A stretch of 43,795 nt of DNA, from NCBI GenBank assembly GCA_023426545.1, contig JAFAAN010000109.1:1-43795 (forward strand), written 5' to 3'. Every line of letters starts with the position of its first letter. Position 1 is the stretch's first letter. The notes under the pieces were generated by a model. It had not been told where the DNA came from and ran no database searches. It was given only the letters and a program-made list of their open reading frames with translations. Below are positions 16,501 through 25,022 of this stretch, piece after piece. The translations under genes were made by a program, and so were the position numbers. Origin of the DNA: Pseudomonadota bacterium. Lineage in GTDB: Bacteria; Myxococcota; Myxococcia; Myxococcales; Myxococcaceae.

Positions 16501-18083
16501 GGCACCAACCTGAGTCGCGGGGCCTCGTCGAGGTACGCCGCCGTGAGCCGCTCGTGGAGCTGCGCGCAGTGCGACAGGCCGGACAGGTCCAGGGGCGCCT
16601 CCGCGGGCCAGCACACGAGACTGTTCGCTTCCGTGCGGGTCAGCCCGCCATGCGAGCCGAACTCCCAGGCGAAGCCCACGGTGCCGCCGCGGCGCACAGC
16701 TTCACCAAAGAGGACCACGTCCCCGGCGGTCGACATGGTGGGCAGCCCTCGGAGGAAATCCGCCACCGCGCGCTTGCTGAACTCGGAGGACAGCGGGGCC
16801 TGCTCCAGCGAGTCCACGCTGTAGACACCGCCGCGCACCAGCGCCACCGCGCCGTTGCCCCGCCGCAACGCGACGAGGCCGATGTCCGGACTGTTCACCA
16901 CTCGGGCCAGGAGGTCGGGATGGCGCGAGAGCAATTCCATCGCCTCCAACGGCCTGCGCTCGCCAGAGAGATACACGTGGGCGAAGTTGCCGCACTCGAT
17001 GACCACGGGGGTGAAGGGCGCGCGTGGCGTGGTGTCGGGCGTCGGCCGGGGCCGCCCATGCCGGAGCCCGCGCACCACATCCTCGGGAAGCGGCCCATCC
17101 GCGTGGGGCGCGAGCAACCATGGCGCCAGCGTCTGCCGGTTTTGCTGCTCCCAAGGCAGACAATCCACATGCCCGTGGTCGGAGAGGATGACGACGTCGT
17201 AGGGCTGCTCCACCGCGCCCGCCACCGCATACAGCTCCGCGAGGTACGCATCCACACGGTGCAGCTCGGCCCGCGCCCGGGCCGAGCGCGGACCGCGACG
17301 ATGGGCCACCTCGTCATAGTTGCCGTAGACGAGGTAGACGACCGGAACGCCGCGCGCCATGTCCACCAGGGACTTGGTGAAGGCGAAGCTCCAGCCCAGC
17401 CGCTGGAGGAAGACGTGGCTGAACAAGAAGCCCGGCTCGTGGCGCCAGTCCTGGAGCGCGCGCGCCCAATGAATGACTTCGCGGGCCGCCGCCCAGGTGT
17501 CCATGCCCAGCGAGCGCAGGTACTCCCAGAGGCCACGCGTGCGCGCGCTGAGCAGCCCCAGCATCTCGTAGGAGAAGGACCGGGACATCTGCTTGAAGCT
17601 GGCCAGCGTGCTCATGCTCAGCGCGTTCTCGGCCCCCGCGCGGAACAGTGAGAAATAGCCGTGGCCCCCGCCATCGAGCAGGCTGGTGCGGCCGGCGCCG
17701 CGCAGACGCTGGTCGATGGTCAGCGCGTCCGCGGGCGTGTTCATCTGGACCTTGCGGCCCAGCTCACGGTCGAACCATGAGTACGCGGGCAGGTTGGAGT
17801 CACGCAGCCCGTAGAGCAACCCCGCCTGGAAGTATGGCGTGGAGGTCGGCGCCCCCCAGAAGGCCTCGTCCAGGTGGGAGGCCCCCGTCCGGATGAGACT
17901 CGATAGGAAGGGCATCCTGCCCGACACGAGCGCCTCGTCGAGCAGGCCCTTGGAAACGCCATCCAGATGGATGAGCAGCAGCTTCCTCGCCCTACGGGCG
18001 GGCGCGGGCGGGACTCGGGCCCGAATCCTCCGAACGAGCCCATGGGCCCACAGGTGCATGGTTGGGGAAATCACAGCGCTCAC
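16497..18083 (-). CDS. Alkaline-phosphatase-superfamily (phosphodiesterase-like) protein
   Basis: The 528-residue protein resembles type I phosphodiesterase/alkaline phosphatase enzymes. Metal-site signatures are LLIHLDGVSKGLLDEAL near the N-terminus, a Thr/Ser nucleophile region GAPTSTPYFQAGLLYG, YGNYDEVAHRRGP, and VILSDHGHVDCLP with Asp-His. Near the N-terminus is MHLWAHGLVRRIRARV; no clear signal peptide. GTG 18083 is chosen because GGGGAGG lies eight bases upstream; the frame is open further back but is not protein-like. It overlaps the flippase-like gene by four bases and is divergent from an outer-membrane barrel gene 156 bases away. A role in envelope lipid or glycan phosphate metabolism is inferred from context. 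Confidence 0.85.
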   Translation of the reverse strand: MSAVISPTMHLWAHGLVRRIRARVPPAPARRARKLLLIHLDGVSKGLLDEALVSGRMPFLSSLIRTGASHLDEAFWGAPTSTPYFQAGLLYGLRDSNLPAYSWFDRELGRKVQMNTPADALTIDQRLRGAGRTSLLDGGGHGYFSLFRAGAENALSMSTLASFKQMSRSFSYEMLGLLSARTRGLWEYLRSLGMDTWAAAREVIHWARALQDWRHEPGFLFSHVFLQRLGWSFAFTKSLVDMARGVPVVYLVYGNYDEVAHRRGPRSARARAELHRVDAYLAELYAVAGAVEQPYDVVILSDHGHVDCLPWEQQNRQTLAPWLLAPHADGPLPEDVVRGLRHGRPRPTPDTTPRAPFTPVVIECGNFAHVYLSGERRPLEAMELLSRHPDLLARVVNSPDIGLVALRRGNGAVALVRGGVYSVDSLEQAPLSSEFSKRAVADFLRGLPTMSTAGDVVLFGEAVRRGGTVGFAWEFGSHGGLTRTEANSLVCWPAEAPLDLSGLSHCAQLHERLTAAYLDEAPRLRLVP

Positions 18084-18239
18084 GAACGTTGCCTCCCCTC
18101 CTCCGGCAGCCAAGATGGCCATTTGAGTGAGCGGCCGCCCAGGAGCGGAAACCGCCCTCCAGCAGGGTGGGCGGGCAGCCGTTGGGACCGAGGGCAGCGG
18201 GAAGAAACGCAGGCTCCTGAGCGTCCCAGGCGGCCCGCC

Positions 18240-19412
18240 ATGCTCATCCCCGCCACGGCCGCCCTCCTCGTCAGCTTGAGCGCTCCCTCGGCGGCCCGAG
18301 CCCGGCCCGCGCCTGGGCTCGAGCCCGTGAGGACCCACGGCTTCGATGCGATTGCCATTCCCCTGGTGGGCTTCAGCGCGGACCAGGGCTTCGGCTACGG
18401 CGCGGTGGGCGGGATGTACGTCTATGCGCCTGGCAAGAAGCCCTATGCGCATGCCATCAGCGCGCAGGTGTTCTTCAGCAACCGGGGCGTGCAGAACCAC
18501 TCGCTGCGGTACGACGGCCCCCGCCTGCTCGGGCCGCTCCGCGTGGAAGGACGGCTGGACTACCGGCGAGAGCTTCGCAGCCCCTTCTTCGGCGCCGGCA
18601 ACCAGTCCGCGCCTGACTTCCGCGGAGACGTGGACAACACGCTGTACGCCTTCGACAAGGGGACGCCGGGCTTCTGGCTGCGCCTGCGCGGCCATCCCTT
18701 CGGGGAGTCACATCCGCTCCAGACCTACGTGGGTTACGGGTGGCGGCACATGCGCGTGGGGGCCTACGAGCAGTCCCTCTTGTCGAAGGAGAGGCCCCTG
18801 GGCATGGACGGCGGCAACATGGGGCAGCTGCTCGCCGGAGTGCTCTGGGACACGCGCGACGACGAGTCGGAGCCGCGCGAGGGCGGCGTGGAGGAGCTGT
18901 CGCTGCGCGTGTCAGGCAATGCGACGGGCAACCGCTACCACTACGTCGGCGTCACCCTGAGCGAGCGGCGCTACTTCGCGCTGTCCTCGCGGCTGACGCT
19001 GGCGCACCGGGTGACATTGGACATGCTCTTCGGCGATGTGCCGTTCTACGAATGGAGCAACATCGGCGGCGTCACCGTATCCGAGGGCATTGGCGGCGCC
19101 AGCAGCGTGCGCGGCATCGAGCGCAACCGCTTCTCGGGCAACATCAAGGCGTTCATGAACACGGAGCTGCGCTACCACGCGATGCAGCTTCAAGTGCTCG
19201 GGCAGCAGTTGAGGCTGGGCGCCGTGGCGTTCGTGGACCTTGGCCGTGTGTGGCACCCGGGCGCCGCGGACGGCAAGTGGTGGCAGTGGCACCCGGGCGT
19301 CGGCGGCGGGCTGCGCTTCTCCCGGCGCGCGGCGGTGATTCGCATGGACTACGCGCGCTCCACCGGGTCCGGGCGGCAGCGCGTCTACGTCACCTTCGGG
19401 CACATGTTCTGA
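18240..19412 (+). CDS. Omp85/surface-antigen-type outer membrane beta-barrel protein
   Basis: The 390-residue protein has a signal peptide (MLIPATAALLVSLSAPSAARA) and then a run of alternating beta strands. The Omp85-type loop-6 signature is visible as SSVRGIERNRFSG, in the right place about 100 residues before the end, and the last strand ends in Phe (YVTFGHMF), the usual assembly signal. No POTRA domains fit before the barrel, so it is a barrel-only member of the bacterial surface antigen family. The ATG at 18240 is the natural start of the signal peptide. It is divergent from the phosphatase-like gene, and the substrate is unknown. Confidence 0.87.
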   Translation: MLIPATAALLVSLSAPSAARARPAPGLEPVRTHGFDAIAIPLVGFSADQGFGYGAVGGMYVYAPGKKPYAHAISAQVFFSNRGVQNHSLRYDGPRLLGPLRVEGRLDYRRELRSPFFGAGNQSAPDFRGDVDNTLYAFDKGTPGFWLRLRGHPFGESHPLQTYVGYGWRHMRVGAYEQSLLSKERPLGMDGGNMGQLLAGVLWDTRDDESEPREGGVEELSLRVSGNATGNRYHYVGVTLSERRYFALSSRLTLAHRVTLDMLFGDVPFYEWSNIGGVTVSEGIGGASSVRGIERNRFSGNIKAFMNTELRYHAMQLQVLGQQLRLGAVAFVDLGRVWHPGAADGKWWQWHPGVGGGLRFSRRAAVIRMDYARSTGSGRQRVYVTFGHMF

Positions 19413-19433
19413 ACGAAGCGCGGCAGCGTTCCA

Positions 19434-19451
19434 CCTGCCCTGCAGGGCAGG
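19434..19451. repeat. 18-base perfect palindrome CCTGCCCTGCAGGGCAGG
   Basis: A perfect 9+9 palindrome lies 22 bases after the barrel-protein stop. No T run follows, so it is a weak terminator candidate at best. It could be a terminator-like 3' hairpin or an operator for the downstream decarboxylase promoter, about 35 bases before its -35 element. Confidence 0.5.
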
Positions 19452-19483
19452 AGACTGTCAGATTCCGAAAGAAGTCCGGCATC

Positions 19484-19513
19484 CTGAAAGGAATTGAGAA
19501 TGCGTCATATATA
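19484..19513 (+). promoter_or_regulatory. Possible promoter of the decarboxylase gene
   Basis: CTGAAA (19484-19489), an 18-base spacer and TATATA (19508-19513) form a plausible housekeeping promoter in an AT-rich island. It lies about 70 bases before the ATG at 19585. The -35 match is four of six. Confidence 0.35.
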
Positions 19514-19584
19514 CCTGGGCGCCCCATGGCTGCGTGCGCCCCCTGCGTCTGGCCATGGGCCATCCCCGCCGCAAGGAGCCCCAC

Positions 19585-21855
19585 ATGGCCCACAAGTCCC
19601 AGCCGGACTACTCCAGTCGTGCCCTTGATGGATTGAAGCAGGCTTTGCGCGAGCGCTTGAAAACAAACCAGCTCGCTCACAGAGAGCTGCTGTGGGAGTC
19701 AACCCACGGAAGGGAAGCACCCGTCGAAAACGGGCGGGACGTCGAGGCGTGGTTCCTGGGGCCTCGCGCGGAGAACGCAGACGTCTTCGAGCAACTGGTG
19801 CTGGAAGCCTTGCGGGACCACGCCTTCTGGCGCCGGAACTTCCACCCGATGGACCCACCGGCCATCACCCAGAGCATCAAGAGAGACCCGGGCTACCTCC
19901 GGGCCCTCGACACGCTGCGCACGGAGTTCGACAACCTCCTGGCCGAGCTGAAGAAGTCGGCGCCGTTCTTCAGCATGCGCTACCAGGGCCACATGACCTG
20001 GGACCAGACGCTCCCGGGCATGGCCGGCTATTTCGCCGCGATGCTCTACAACCAGAACAACGTCGCGCTGGAGGCTTCACCGCTGACGACGGTGCTGGAG
20101 GTCCGGGCCGGCGAGGACCTGTGCCGGATGGTGGGCTAGACCCAGAAGAACGGCATCCGGCCCTGGAGCCATCTGACCAGCGGCGGCACCACCGCCAACA
20201 TCGAGGCGATGTGGGCCGCGAGGAACTTGAAGTTCTATCCCCTGTCCCTGCGCGAGGCCATCCAGCGGGAGTCCGCGCTCTCCGCCGCGAAGGCCCTTCA
20301 GGTAACGCTGCCCTCGGGCCCCCAGGCACGTCTGCTCGACCTGGATGCGTGGCAGGCGTTGAACCTGGACGTGGACGAGGTGCTGAGCATCCCCGCGCGC
20401 ATCCAGGAGGAGTTCTCCATTCCTGTGGAGACCCTGACGGCGAGCGTGAGCAACTACATGCTCCAGGACCTGGGGCTCGTGGAGTTCACCCGGCGCTACC
20501 TGGGAGACCTCCCGGCCCCCGTGTTCATGGTCCCCGGCTCGAAGCACTACTCGCTGCCCAAGGCGGCGGCGATCCTCGGCATCGGCGCGGACCACATGTT
20601 CAGCATTCCTCTGGATGAAGCGGGGCGCATGGACATCTCGGCCCTGGAGGAGCGCCTTGACGCGTGCAAGTCGGAGAAGCAGCCCGTCATCGCGGTGACG
20701 GCGGTGATGGGGACGACGGAGGAAGGGCTGGTGGATCCGCTCGCCTCCGTGCTGGCGCTCCGCCGCCAGAAGTACCATCCGCAGGGGATGTCCTTCTGCG
20801 TGCACGCCGACGCGGCCTGGGGCGGATACTTCGCCTCACTCCTCCGCGCGCCGCCGAGTCCAGAGAAGCGCCTCGCGGGTCCTCCCGCCCCGGTGCTGCC
20901 CCTGAGCCGCTATGTCACGGAGCAGTTCGAGGCCCTCCCCGAGGCGGACACCATCACCGTGGACCCGCACAAGACGGGCTACCTGCCCTACCCCGCTGGT
21001 GCGCTGTGCTACCGCAATCAGTCCATGCGCAGCCTGGTGGCCTTCGAGGCGCCCTACATCAACACGGCGGGAAGCCAGGAGGACCTCACCGTGGGCAAGT
21101 ACGGCATCGAGGGCTCCAAGCCCGGTGCCGCGGCGGCGGGCGTGTACCTCAGCCATGCCGTCGTGCCGCCCGACCAACGTGGCTACGGGAAGATATTGGG
21201 AAGGGCGCTCTACAACTGCAAGCTGTTCCATGCACGGCTGCTGATGATGAACTCGGTGGCGAGTGACTACGTCGTGGTACCGGGACCGCGCTTCAAGCTC
21301 TCCGAGCCTCTCCAGCGCAAGTACGGCGGAGAGAAGCAGGCGCTGGAGTTCCTGCGTCATCAAATCCAGGGCGTGCATCAGGAGCAGCTCCTGACGGCCT
21401 CGGGTGAGGAGGAGTTGGAGCTGCTGCGAGAAACGGGCGCGGACCTCAACATCCTCACCTACGCCTTCAATTTCACGACCCAGAAGGGCCTCAACCCGAG
21501 TCTGGAGGAGGCGAACACCTTCAACCGGAAGATCTACGAACGCCTGGGGGTCAAAGCCGACGGCCGTGACATCTACGGCTACCGGCTGCTGGTGAGCACC
21601 ACGGACTTCATCGAGGAGGACTACGGCAAGAAGTTCTTCGACGACTACAAGACGCGCCTGCTGGGAAGCGGCGCGGCTTCGGGCCGGGACGAGGAAGGCC
21701 GCATCACCGTGCTGCGCTCCGTCATCATGGACCCCTGGATTACCGAAGACCTTCAGCGCCGGCCGTTCCTCGACACCATCATCGATGAACTGCGGGTAGC
21801 CGTGGAGGACGCGCTCAACGAGATGCGCGGCACTTCATCGAAGCGCCACGGATAA
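19585..21855 (+). pseudogene. Tyrosine/glutamate-decarboxylase-like PLP enzyme interrupted by an in-frame TAG
   Basis: A single frame of 757 codons runs from ATG 19585 (AAGGAG six bases upstream) to 21855, broken only by TAG at 20137-20139, codon 185. Both sides match group II PLP decarboxylases of the bacterial tyrosine decarboxylase kind: SMRYQGHMTWDQTLPGMAGYF and MLYNQNNVALEASP before the stop; HLTSGGTTANIEAMW immediately after it; then VTAVMGTTEEGLVDP, HADAAWGGYF and the cofactor lysine in TVDPHKTGYLPYPAG (Lys463). The first part alone (184 residues) lacks the PLP lysine. The second part could start at ATG 20209 but would miss the substrate and phosphate-binding N-terminal part. With no other damage, the event looks recent, or the codon is read through, or it is a sequencing error. 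Substrate specificity is not certain. Confidence 0.85.
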
Positions 21856-21877
21856 CCCAACGACCCTGCCCCTCGAA

Positions 21878-21904
21878 CGACCTCAGGAGGCCCCCCTGAG
21901 GTCG
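21878..21904. terminator. Hairpin between converging decarboxylase and mevalonate operons
   Basis: CGACCTCAGG (21878-21887) and CCTGAGGTCG (21895-21904) pair perfectly over 10 bp around a 7-base loop. It sits in the 124-base convergent space between the decarboxylase stop and the phosphomevalonate kinase stop. There is no T tract on either strand, so it may act as a bidirectional stop with help or as a 3' barrier. Confidence 0.5.
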
Positions 21905-21979
21905 GTTCGGCAGAGGGACGCGGCTGTTCTTGGCTCGCGCAGCAAGACAGACAATCTGGCGGAGCAAGGGGCCCCCCGC

Positions 21980-23059
21980 TCAGCTCAAAGCGTCGACCCA
22001 GGTCCTCAACTTTGGAGAAGCCTGGGCTTCGCCTCGCACGCCGGGCTCCGCGTCCAGGAGCAACGTGTGGAAGCCTCGGGCTTCCAATCCCTGGCACATC
22101 TCCGCGCGGACCTGTGCATCCGGCGCGAACAAGATGCAGCCGTCGCCACCGCCGGCGCCAGACAGCTTCCCCGCCGCGCCGTAGGTCGCCGCCAGCGCCA
22201 GCACGCGGCGCATGCCTTCCGTCTCCAGCGGCCCCAGCTCTAGCAGCAGTGCGTGCTGCGCCTTCACGGCCTCGGAGAAGGCCCGGAAGTCACCGCCGCT
22301 CAGCCCTTCTTCAATCGCGTGGCCCAACGCATCCGAGCGCTCCACGAAGCGCTGACGGCCCGCCGCCTCCAGCCGCGCCTCCACCTGACCAATCAGCAAC
22401 CGCGTCGAGGCGCTCTCGCCGGTGAAGGCATACGCCATGGACACCTGGGGCGCGGGCAGGCGCCACACGTCCACTGACGGAGACTCCGCCAGCGCCGCGC
22501 GCAACCGCCCGGTGTTGCTCGCCTCCATCAGCGGCGCCACGTCGTAGCGCCGGTAGCGCAGCGCGCCGCCAGCGAAGCTCGTCGCCACGTCCCCGCCGCT
22601 GCCCTTCCCACCCTGCCCCAGCGTGTGCGCCAGCAGCGCCAGCTTGAGCGCGTCGAAGCGCTCCTCCAGCACGTAACGCGCGGCTTCCGCCGCCAGCACC
22701 GTCGCGCACGCGCTGCCGCCCATGCCCAGCTTCTGCCCGTTCGGCCCCACCGCGGACGGCGCCACCGCCAGGTCGAATCCCTGACTCGCGCGTCCATGCG
22801 CGCGAAGCGCTTCATCCAGCGTCCTCGCCACGAAGGAGAACCCCGCCGGGACGTCACGCTCCCAGCGCACACCCAGCGGCGTGGTGCTCCCCGTGAGCGT
22901 GCCCTCCTCCAAGCACACGTGCACGCGGGTATCCGCGCGACGGCGGACATAGGCGGCGGTGCGAGGCGCCACCGCGGTCAGCCGCGCCACCCCGCCCCAC
23001 AGCACGGCGTACTCCCCGGAGAGGAACAGCTTGCCCGGGGCGGAGAGGGCGCGCTCCAT
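21980..23059 (-). CDS. Phosphomevalonate kinase (GHMP family)
   Basis: The 359-residue GHMP kinase begins SAPGKLFLSGEYAVLWGG. The ATP-binding motif is KLGMGGSACATVLAAEAAR, and the third GHMP motif is GAAGKLSGAGGGDGCILFA. It phosphorylates mevalonate 5-phosphate to the diphosphate, and is the last gene of the operon. ATG 23059 overlaps the preceding stop by one base (TGATG). The frame is open further upstream only as a shadow of the decarboxylase gene. By elimination and by its motifs, this is the phosphomevalonate kinase among the three GHMP genes. Confidence 0.9.
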   Translation of the reverse strand: MERALSAPGKLFLSGEYAVLWGGVARLTAVAPRTAAYVRRRADTRVHVCLEEGTLTGSTTPLGVRWERDVPAGFSFVARTLDEALRAHGRASQGFDLAVAPSAVGPNGQKLGMGGSACATVLAAEAARYVLEERFDALKLALLAHTLGQGGKGSGGDVATSFAGGALRYRRYDVAPLMEASNTGRLRAALAESPSVDVWRLPAPQVSMAYAFTGESASTRLLIGQVEARLEAAGRQRFVERSDALGHAIEEGLSGGDFRAFSEAVKAQHALLLELGPLETEGMRRVLALAATYGAAGKLSGAGGGDGCILFAPDAQVRAEMCQGLEARGFHTLLLDAEPGVRGEAQASPKLRTWVDALS

Positions 23060-24057
23060 CAGAAGAGGTGCTCCGCCTTCAGCTCCGCGTCGCCGCCGGG
23101 CACGCAGCGAATCACGTCCACCGCGCCACACGCGCGGGCCAGCGCCTCCGCGGCCACCTCGTGCGTGGCGTCCGTCAGCAGCACCGGGTTCGGCCCGGCG
23201 TCCAGCGTGAACCACACCGGGATGCCCTTCTTGCGCTGCTCCTTCAGGTGCTGGATGAGCGCCAGCGTTCCGGCGTTCATGTAGCTCAGCGGCGGGTTCG
23301 CGGCGAAGGCCGTCGCGTGCATGCGCCACGCGTTCCGCTCGCACAGCTCGCCCAGGGCCTGCAGGTCGCGCCGGGCGATGTGCTCGCGCGCATGCACCAC
23401 CTCCAGCTCCGCGTCCTTCACCCACGCCGGATAGTACGGGCTGGTATCCACCGTGTGCTTCATCCCGTCGCGCGACTTCACCTCTTTCTCGCCGCGGTCC
23501 AGGATGGCCACCACCATGCGCATGTCCGGCCAGTGCGCCGCGTCGAAGCGCTGCACCGCGAAGCTGTCCTCGCCGTCGGTGCGCTCGCCGCGCTGCCACT
23601 CGCAGAAGCCGCCTTGCACGCTCCGGCATGCGGAGCCGCTGCCCATTCGCGCCAGGATGCTGGCCGCGCGAGGCTCGGACGGCAGGCCCGCCGCCGCGCG
23701 CCCCGCCACCGCCAGCGCCGCGAAACCCGCCGCGCTGCTGGCCAGTCCCGCTGCCATGGGGAAGTCCCCCCGCGACACCACCTTCACCGGCCCCAGCGCG
23801 CCCTTCGCCTGGGAGCGCACCACCTCCAACAGGCGCAGCACGCGGTCGCGCTCGCTGCCCTTCGCTGTGTGGCCATTGAGTTCCACCTGATCGCTCGCCG
23901 CGCCGAACTCCACCGTTGTCGTCACCGACAGTGGAGACAGCGTGAGGGACAGGCTGGACTGGTGCGGCAGAACCAACGCGTCATCCCGCTTCCCCCAGTA
24001 CTTCACCAGGGCGATGTTGGGATGCGCCAGAGCAGTGGCTTTCATGGGAAGACTCAC
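23059..24057 (-). CDS. mvaD: Diphosphomevalonate decarboxylase
   Basis: The 332-residue enzyme converts mevalonate 5-diphosphate to isopentenyl diphosphate with ATP. The family signature starts at the N-terminus: AHPNIALVKYWGKRDDALVLP with PHQSSLSLTLSPL. The GHMP motif is PMAAGLASSAAGFAALAVA, followed by SGSACRSVQGGFCEWQ. The C-terminal WFTLDAGPNPVLLT carries the catalytic Asp. The GTG at 24057 overlaps the mevalonate kinase stop as GTGA; an ATG four codons on (24045) is also possible. Confidence 0.94.
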   Translation of the reverse strand: MSLPMKATALAHPNIALVKYWGKRDDALVLPHQSSLSLTLSPLSVTTTVEFGAASDQVELNGHTAKGSERDRVLRLLEVVRSQAKGALGPVKVVSRGDFPMAAGLASSAAGFAALAVAGRAAAGLPSEPRAASILARMGSGSACRSVQGGFCEWQRGERTDGEDSFAVQRFDAAHWPDMRMVVAILDRGEKEVKSRDGMKHTVDTSPYYPAWVKDAELEVVHAREHIARRDLQALGELCERNAWRMHATAFAANPPLSYMNAGTLALIQHLKEQRKKGIPVWFTLDAGPNPVLLTDATHEVAAEALARACGAVDVIRCVPGGDAELKAEHLF

Positions 24058-25022
24058 GTCGCTCGCGGACCCGCGAGCTGGCTGCAGAAGCAGCGCACGC
24101 CCATCCGGGTGAGCTTCGTCACCACGGGCTTGGGCTCGAGGAACAGGCCAATGACGGCCCCACCATCTCCACCGGCCCCGGTGAGCTTGGCGCCCAGCGC
24201 CCCCAGCTCCCGCAACCGGTACACCATCTCTTCCAACGGCGGCGATGACAGCCCCAGCGCCGCCAGCAGGCCCTGGTTGACGTTCATCGCGTCGCCCAGC
24301 GCCTCCAGCTCCCCCGCCTCCACCGCCTTCGCGCCCTCCGAGGACACCCGTCCAATCTCCGCGAACAGGCGCTCATAGCGCGACGGCCAGCGGGCTTGCC
24401 GCTCCCGCAGCGCCCCCACCGTCTTCTTCGTAGGGCTGCGCTCACCCGCCAGCGCCACCACCACGTGCAGGGGCTTGGGGCTGTTCACCACGTGCCCACT
24501 CCCCCTGACCGCCCCCGGCTTGCGCCGGTAGAGGACGAGCTGCTCCGTCGCGCTGGTGGTGTGGTCCACGCCGGACGGCGTGCCGTGGAACTCCTGCTCC
24601 ATCTGCCACGCCACCCGCGCCGCGTCCTTCGGCGTGGGCACCTTCCCCGCCGCCTGGAGCAGCAGCCGCGCGCATGCGACCGACAGCGCCGCCGAGCTGC
24701 CCAGCCCCACCGCCAGCGGCAGGTCCGCCTCCAGCGACACCTTCACCGGAGGCGCACCCGTCGCCTCCGCCGCTCGGGCGAAGGCCGCCGTGAGCTGCGC
24801 ACGCTGCAAGCGGTTGAGCGCGGGGGGCAGCGCGAGCTGGCACGCCTTCGCCGGCACGGCGCGCGCCGTCACGCCCTGGACGAGCGGTCCGGCCAGGGCC
24901 GGATGCCCATACACGACGCTGTGTTCACCCAGCAGGATGACCTTGCCGGCGCCGAAGGCCGACAGTGACTCGGATTGAGGGGCCACGGCGTCAGACGTTC
25001 GTGCCGGTCGCGGCCGCGGCAT
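24054..25022 (-). CDS. mvk: Mevalonate kinase (GHMP family)
   Basis: The protein has up to 322 residues. The N-terminal motif is GAGKVILLGEHSVVYGHPAL, the ATP motif is PLAVGLGSSAALSVACARLL, and the substrate/base region is HGTPSGVDHTTSA, with the catalytic Asp. The third motif is GAKLTGAGGDGGAVIGLF. It phosphorylates mevalonate at C5. The start is ambiguous. ATG 25022 overlaps the HMG-CoA reductase end by 32 bases; GTG 24986 begins five bases after that stop and gives 310 residues. Neither has a good ribosome site. Confidence 0.92.
   Translation of the reverse strand: MPRPRPARTSDAVAPQSESLSAFGAGKVILLGEHSVVYGHPALAGPLVQGVTARAVPAKACQLALPPALNRLQRAQLTAAFARAAEATGAPPVKVSLEADLPLAVGLGSSAALSVACARLLLQAAGKVPTPKDAARVAWQMEQEFHGTPSGVDHTTSATEQLVLYRRKPGAVRGSGHVVNSPKPLHVVVALAGERSPTKKTVGALRERQARWPSRYERLFAEIGRVSSEGAKAVEAGELEALGDAMNVNQGLLAALGLSSPPLEEMVYRLRELGALGAKLTGAGGDGGAVIGLFLEPKPVVTKLTRMGVRCFCSQLAGPRAT

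Noticed and set aside
19434..19451. Terminator of the barrel gene
   Set aside because: The palindrome has no following T run; kept only as a palindrome of unknown role.
20209..21855. A complete separate decarboxylase starting at 20209
   Set aside because: The frame is continuous with the upstream part across the TAG, and the conserved HLTSGGTTANIEA segment lies before this ATG; an independent start would remove part of the PLP-binding fold.
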